This document shows positions 58,855 through 64,000 of a DNA stretch of 64,000 bases, one piece after another. Position 1 is the stretch's first letter. Every line of letters begins with the position of its first letter. The stretch is taken from positions 49,769-113,768 of the forward strand of contig MNCI01002328.1 in the NCBI GenBank assembly GCA_015680685.1. Direction: 5' to 3'. The DNA is from Gnetum montanum (Eukaryota; Streptophyta; Gnetopsida; Gnetales; Gnetaceae). The notes below the pieces were generated by a model, which did no database searches, had not been told where the DNA came from, and was given only the letters and a program-made list of their open reading frames with translations. The translations under genes were made by a program, and so were the position numbers.

Positions 58855-60830
58855 CTTACACCCTAGATTTGTATACTTATTTCTATAGGTGTAGTGCACT
58901 GGGGCCTTCTCCTTTGATATCAAAAGACAACTATGGGGGTTTTCCTCCTCTTAGAGGGGCGTACGCCAAGGGGATCCTCTTTCCCCTTATTTGTTTATCC
59001 TAGCCATGGATACCATGAATTCATATTGTAGAGTGAATAGCATCTAAGGTCTTGATGTTGAGGGAGTCACATGCATTGCCAATCATTATGTAGATGATAC
59101 AATTTTGGTGACAAAGGTGATGGTGCTGCAAGCCATATCGATAAAAAAGGCTTTGAACATGATGAGTTGGGAGTTGGAGCTGTACATCAATTGGGCAAAG
59201 TCTGCTGTCCATTTTATTCAAATTGATGTTGGTATGAAATAGAGGATTACTAGCACTTTGGGAATTGAGCAAGGAAGTGAGGAGGGTACATACCTGGGTA
59301 TCCCAGTGTTTGCCTAGCACAAAATGTTGCATGGTTCGGTCCTTATATACAAAATATAGGTTAGAATTGAACATTGGGCATCCTGCTTGTTAACCAATAA
59401 GGGAAAGGTGTTGTTGGCCATTGTGGTCCTTGTAACCATGGCAAGGTACATGGCTTTGGTGGTGACCCCACCATAGTGGATTATTGATAAAGTTAATGAG
59501 ATCATTAGGAATTTTGTTTGGTCTAAGGAAAAAAGGGGAAACAATCTTTATTTAGTTTGTTGAGATATGTTGGTGTCCCAAACTATGCAGGGGGAGCAAG
59601 AGTCCCAAGATTTGTAGACATCCTCCTTTTGAGCGACCATAATCTTATAAGGAGGATAGTGGAGGAAAAGGAGAATTTTGATGTGGAGGCCCTATAGGCA
59701 GTTATTGTTCAACTCAAGTACAATTTATGGGAGTGCTCAAGGAATGATTTGCTTTTTTGGAGGAACATTTGCAAGCAGCACCGTACGCTTTGCTAGTTCT
59801 CCCTTTTTAGCTCTTATGGTTCGACCAACTTCATGCAAAGGAAGTATGTGATTGTGTTGGGTAAGGGTGTGATATGGAAAGGACATTTGTTGGAGAAGAT
59901 CAAGATGTTCATATGGGTTTACATCAACGAGGTGATCCCAACTCTGGCTTTTCTTAGAAACCAGGGCCTTAATATTAATGCCTGCTGCCCTATGTGTAGC
60001 ACTGAAGACACAGAAACCCAAGCACATCTTTTCTTTACTTGCTCCTTTCCCTCACCTTGTGAGTTTACAACCACAACAATCTCGATTCTTCCACCCTGTT
60101 GCATGGGAATCCCGTTGGCATGCTTCTGTGATCTATTTAGAAGACCAGAAGCACAATTGTTTTTAGAAATTCTTAGGTGGCCTAGCCTAGAATTGTTGTT
60201 GCTAGTACCAGACCTCTGTGGAGGGAGGTCACTGCAATAATGAGGGTGACATCCAGGTTTGTCCTTGACTATGAGGTCTTCTGGAATAATGTTGAGCTCT
60301 TGCATTTTCTGTGTTATGTGGGTTGGGAGGAGATGCTCCTGATCCTCAACGGAGATGCTGACCTACAAGACATGAGTTTCTTCATGTGCTGGGAGAACAC
60401 TGAGATCACATTTCAGGGGTGTGAGAATTCAACTTTCCAAGGAGGCAATTTTGGAGTATTGGGCCATTCCACAGTCATGGTAGTAATCTTGGCTACCACT
60501 AGGGGGCTCCAGGATGCAATACTGTTTTTTCAGGGGAACATCCCAAAAATCACTAGTGGCCAGGTTCCTTGTTTGTAGTTACCTCTTTGGTAGGCAGTTG
60601 TTGAGTTGGTGGAACGATTCTTTGTGCAATCTAGCAATGTTTGGAAGCTGCAGGGTATGCATTTGACCTTCATGTGGTGTCTCCAACTGGGCAAACCTTT
60701 ACAAAGTTTTTTCTTGTTGTGCTTCAACAACTATAGAGAGAGAAGTCCTTGGGTTCGATTCTTGTCTCTGCAGATCGTTCCAAGGGGTGAAACAATTAAT
60801 ACTCAAGGCACTTTTTGTTGGTGAACCAAT
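58855..60830 (+). mobile_element. L1-type LINE, continuation after LTR-A copy 3
   Basis: Carries GVRQGDPLSPYLF (58959-59000), NHYVDDTILV (about 59083), then after 59500 the C-terminal RT and the zinc-binding block CPMCSTEDTETQAHLFFTC (about 59985-60042). Follows on in the correct place from the K-V-Y-D at 50380. The 60240-60830 part includes VWKLQGMHLTFMWCLQ. Confidence 0.85.
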
Positions 60831-61620
60831 CCGTAACATTAGTGACATGTCGTCATTGTGGCTGCCTCCTCATTTTGTCTTGTTCTTGATCTCTGCCTCC
60901 TGTCTCTTGAGCTACTCCTATTCCCTAAGCCAGGCTTCTTCAGCTTCTTGTAGAAGTTCCACCCTGATGCTCCTCAGCTTTGTTTCAATTCTAAACTAGA
61001 GCTCCATCTCATGAAGTTGCTATCATTTTTTGCCTCCCATTTGAGGCAGACCTCCATATCCTTGGTGGCCATCATGAGGTGAGCTTCTGTTTTTTGTTTC
61101 AACTATTGCTCAATCTCTGCAACACGTTGCGAAACCTTGAAGGCAAACCTCTCCTTTGCTTGTGCATGCCAAGAGTCTTTCCAGCTTCTTAGACTCTGCT
61201 CAAGTTGCTCTTGAAGCTCCTTGTTTCTCTCCATTCTTAGTTGCTCTTCAATCTTAGAAGTAGGGTCCTTTATTTCCCCATTGAAGGCATGGTCCTCCAT
61301 GCACTCAGTTGCCAAACCTGACTAAAGGATAATGGAATACTTGAGTTTGACAAAGCTCGTTGAACCCGGATTAGAAGAGGAAGCCACAAAATGACATTTA
61401 TAAACAAAAGAGAAGTTGTTAATCCCTAAAAATGGCTTAGGTGCGTTGCTTCCTTTGGCAGCCTCCCAAAGAGAATGCTTGGTAGTGTGCTGCCTCTCCA
61501 AAGCTTTTTTGAAAAACTTGGGAAGGTTGGCAGGCCGTCTCCATTGCAAGCACCTAATGAAAGCAAAGTCTATGCCTTGCAACTTATTGATATTGGTGGA
61601 TTCCACAAATAATTTATTTT
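60831..61620 (-). mobile_element. LINE fragment in opposite orientation (coiled coil)
   Basis: Minus-strand frames contain NINKLQGIDFAFIRCLQW, then KIEEQLRMERNKELQEQLEQ and RFAFKVSQRVAEIEQ. The first block resembles VWKLQGMHLTFMWCLQ on the + strand at 60640, so two related LINE pieces meet head to head near 60830. Confidence 0.6.
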
Positions 61621-62880
61621 AGAGAACAATATTCTGCTAGCTCTCATAGAATAATTAAGTCTAGTTTAATATTTATATACGATTTTGTTCAATTTTTTCA
61701 GAAGCATGACATTCCATTCACTCCTGTATTATACTAGCATCTCTTGATAGACCAACATCTATGTTCAATAATTTTGCAAAATCTAGTCGATTAGAATTAT
61801 CTGCAATAACTTCAATGAACAAGAAATGATTTCAAAGAATTGAAAATTTAGGCATTGATGAAGTTAGAGTCATAAATTTATACATTGAACCTTGCAATTA
61901 GAAATTAGTAATGGAAGCAATCATAGTTCAAACATTTTTAAGTATAATTTATGTGTTATGTGAATAAGAGGTTAAACTCTTGCTATTAGTTTCTTTTCCC
62001 CGCTTGTTTTAAATTTTATATGCCAATAGGTTGCTCTTTAAGCCATATTTAGAAGAATGTTTATGACACACATCACATTCTGATAATCGAGAATCTTTTT
62101 TTACCTTGAGTGACATGTAACATTCCGTATGTTTGCTGCACATATATTGTGTAGAGTTGTTTTTCATAAGGTTAATAAATGTCTTCATTGCCTTGGGAAT
62201 GCTATTTTTTGTTTTCTTGTAAGTTAGGATATTTAGAATTGTTTAGGTTATAATTGTCTCCATTACCAACTTGTAACGACAAGGTTTTATGTACATGTTT
62301 ACTATTCATATTTTAATGTCTAACTTCGTCAATGCCTAAATTTTAAATTTTTTAAAGCTGTTTCCTATTGAAGTCATTACAGATGATTGTTATAGACCAG
62401 AATTTGTAAGATTATTAAGTCGAGATGTTGGTTGTGTAAACAGATATTATTGTAATTAATGAGCAAATGGAATCTCATGTTTCTGAAAAGAAAATGAATA
62501 AATTCATATATAAATATTAAAGGATGGAATTCCATATCATGGATGGGTGTGGGTAAGAAGCGAGTCCATCAGAAGACCTAGGAGAGATGTTAGAGTTTGG
62601 TTTTACATCTCTTGGAGTAGTAAGGATTCATTGATCGAAAAGTGGTGTGGTGGTTGTCAAGGTGTTGAATAACATAAACAAAGTTGGAAATTGATTTTAT
62701 TATTCTTGTTTTCCCCTTGCAACAATCCACACCCTCCTCCCCCTACCAATGGTTGGCATATTCAAGGTGTAGCCCTAGAAGTGTAAGTCATGTCATAGTA
62801 ATATCTTGCATTGTTACTTTACTTGGCCATGCATAAAATGGATTAATAGCATTTTTATTAGAATTTAGATATTATTCATT
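61621..62880. other. AT-rich sequence, nothing recognised
   Basis: No frame or repeat identified; presumably original intron or intergenic DNA. Confidence 0.5.
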
Positions 62881-62995
62881 TTTTCCTTTGCTCATAGCTA
62901 GCACCCCCGCTATTACTATCATATTAACTATCATAACTGAAAATTTTGTTAGGCTTTCTCCAACAGCGATAGGAGCAGCAACAGGAGCCACAGCA

Positions 62996-63148
62996 GGTGC
63001 AGGAACCAGAACAACCGCAAGCTCAGCAACAGGAGTAGGTGCAGGAACCAGAACAGCCGCAAGCTCAGCAACAGGAGTAGGTGCAGGAACCAGAACAGCC
63101 GCAAGCTCAGCAACAGGAGTAGGTGCAGGAACCAGAACAGCCAGCCAG
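62996..63148 (+). repeat. 42-bp tandem repeat, about 3.6 units, upstream of L1 ORF1
   Basis: Units start at 62996, 63038, 63080 and 63122 (partial) and are nearly identical (one substitution in the first). On + they read as a 14-residue Gly/Thr/Ala/Ser repeat, GTRTAASSATGVGA. Whether this is translated is unknown; position suggests the LINE 5' leader. Confidence 0.92.
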
Positions 63149-63179
63149 CGGGGGGTAAAATCCTCACCGTGAACATGCC

Positions 63180-64000
63180 TTGGCCGACGATCGGGGGGGG
63201 GGGGGGGGGGGCACGGTACCTGGAGGCAGCATCGAGGCCCACTGCAGGGCTGAGGACACCGTGCGCCTCCGGGTTACCCAAGCCCCACTCGAGGGGGTCC
63301 GAACCATGCAGCGAAGCCTTAGCGGTTGCTTTGTTTTGAGGGGCGCCCATCCGTGGTTGGACGTAATTCGGCGATGGGCCCAGGAGCAGTTGCAGGTGGG
63401 GGAAGTTGGGGTCTGTAGCCTATTCGCAGACCTCCTTCTGTTTATTTTTCCCTCTCGTCAGGCCAAGGATTCGGTTCTGTTGGGAGGCCCGTGGTTTTAC
63501 GGGGTGAGGGGTCTGGCTTTGACCCCATGGCGTCCCGGGGTCCATCGTGAGGCCGACCTGTTTACCAGAGCCCTGTTTGGATGCGGGTTTTCGGGATCCC
63601 TTGGGAACTCTGGAATCTGGTTTTCTTGCAGAAAATTGTGGGATTCTTCGGCGAATTCATCGCCTTCGACCGGGTCACGCAGTCAATGGAGCGCATGGGC
63701 TTCGCCCATTTTTGCGTCTGGTGCCGGCTGGTGGAGAAGGACCTCATTCGGGAAGTCGTCTTGGAACTCCCCGGGGGGGAAGAAAAGCTCCAGGTTGAAT
63801 TCGAGAACCTGAAGGCGGCGATAGGACCCAGACGTAGTGCTGGGACCTAGGGGAGCAAAACAACCAGCTGCGCGCGCTGCGGGAAACCCGGCCATCAAGA
63901 AGCGGCTTGTCTGGTGCAGGGAGTGAGGCCACAGAGACCAAGGGACCAGGCCAGACAAATGTTCGAGGGAGGCGCATGAGTCACAATGGGCCGCAAGGGC
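63180..64000 (+). pseudogene. Start of a GC-rich L1, ORF1 (continues past the window)
   Basis: Frame from 63180 encodes LGGPWFYGVRGLALTPWRPG, the RNA-binding-like fold of plant L1 ORF1. The protein then continues in another frame from about 63590 (VFGIPWELWNL, then MGFAHFCVWCRLVEKDLI, EEKLQVEF) and reaches a knuckle CGKPGHQEAAC at about 63880, so there is at least one frameshift near 63570-63600 and a stop near 63848. A 22-base G run at 63192-63213 may make the early frame unreliable. CpG content is high. Confidence 0.8.

Larger units (their letters stand above)
41815..64000 (+). other. AP5M intron 6 (at least 22 kb, runs off the window)
   Basis: It starts with GTATGT. The expected final exon (with the family's N-I-Y-P and Y-I-L-W-N-T-L blocks) was not found downstream. 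The region is mostly LINE and LTR-A sequence, so the gene probably continues past 64000. Missing a diverged exon by eye cannot be ruled out. Confidence 0.7.

Noticed and set aside
62996-63148. 42-bp repeats as a CRISPR-like array
   Set aside because: Head-to-tail identical units without spacers; a minisatellite before an L1.
63180-63350. Gly-rich N terminus of the 63180 frame
   Set aside because: Created by the G homopolymer, whose length is unreliable; only the downstream ORF1 homology is used.
1-64000. tRNA, rRNA or small-RNA genes
   Set aside because: None seen by eye; the tRNA-like stretches are retrotransposon primer-binding sites only.

Overview
The window is plant nuclear DNA, most likely from a gymnosperm (a conifer or relative). 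It is AT-rich and gene-poor. One conserved gene is stretched over at least 37 kb by introns of 14 to 22+ kb packed with old, nested LTR and non-LTR retrotransposons. The species cannot be fixed from the sequence alone.

The only host gene recognised is AP5M, the mu subunit of the AP-5 adaptor complex, on the + strand. Six exons can be placed exactly: 4546-4610, 4732-4878, 23761-24093, 26102-26394, 26513-27417 and 41758-41814. All junctions are GT-AG and the 600 codons contain no stop. The last exon (about 35-40 codons by comparison with the Arabidopsis family member) was not found and probably lies beyond 64000. Intron 2 is 18,882 bp, intron 5 is 14,340 bp and intron 6 is over 22 kb.

Layout: 1-3400 is a decayed Ty3/gypsy relic (-) with a 60-bp tandem repeat; 3400-4545 is the gene's upstream region. 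Intron 2 holds a Ty1/copia 3' fragment (-), then a giant LTR ('LTR-A') split by an L1-type LINE (10-bp target duplication), which is itself split by two copia elements. Copia-1 (8853-14253) is nearly intact with near-identical LTRs; copia-2 is decayed and runs into a sequence gap. Intron 5 holds a LINE relic, a pol-deleted copia (32527-36235) with an RTE-type LINE inside, two LINE 3' ends, and a complete 4,118-bp solo LTR-A (37282-41399) with a perfect 5-bp duplication. Intron 6 holds a LINE 3' portion beside a gap, a 1.07-kb near-identical duplication, an L1 with recognisable endonuclease and RT that is split by a third LTR-A (50431-58854, itself carrying two LINE insertions), and the start of a GC-rich L1 at the right edge.

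No RNA gene, CRISPR array or second host gene could be supported. The observations most worth following are the AP5M reconstruction, the 4.1-kb LTR family, a recurrent coiled-coil plus Cys-x-Cys tail at the C terminus of the LINE ORF2s, and several places where single Ns or gaps flank exact repeats and suggest assembly artefacts.
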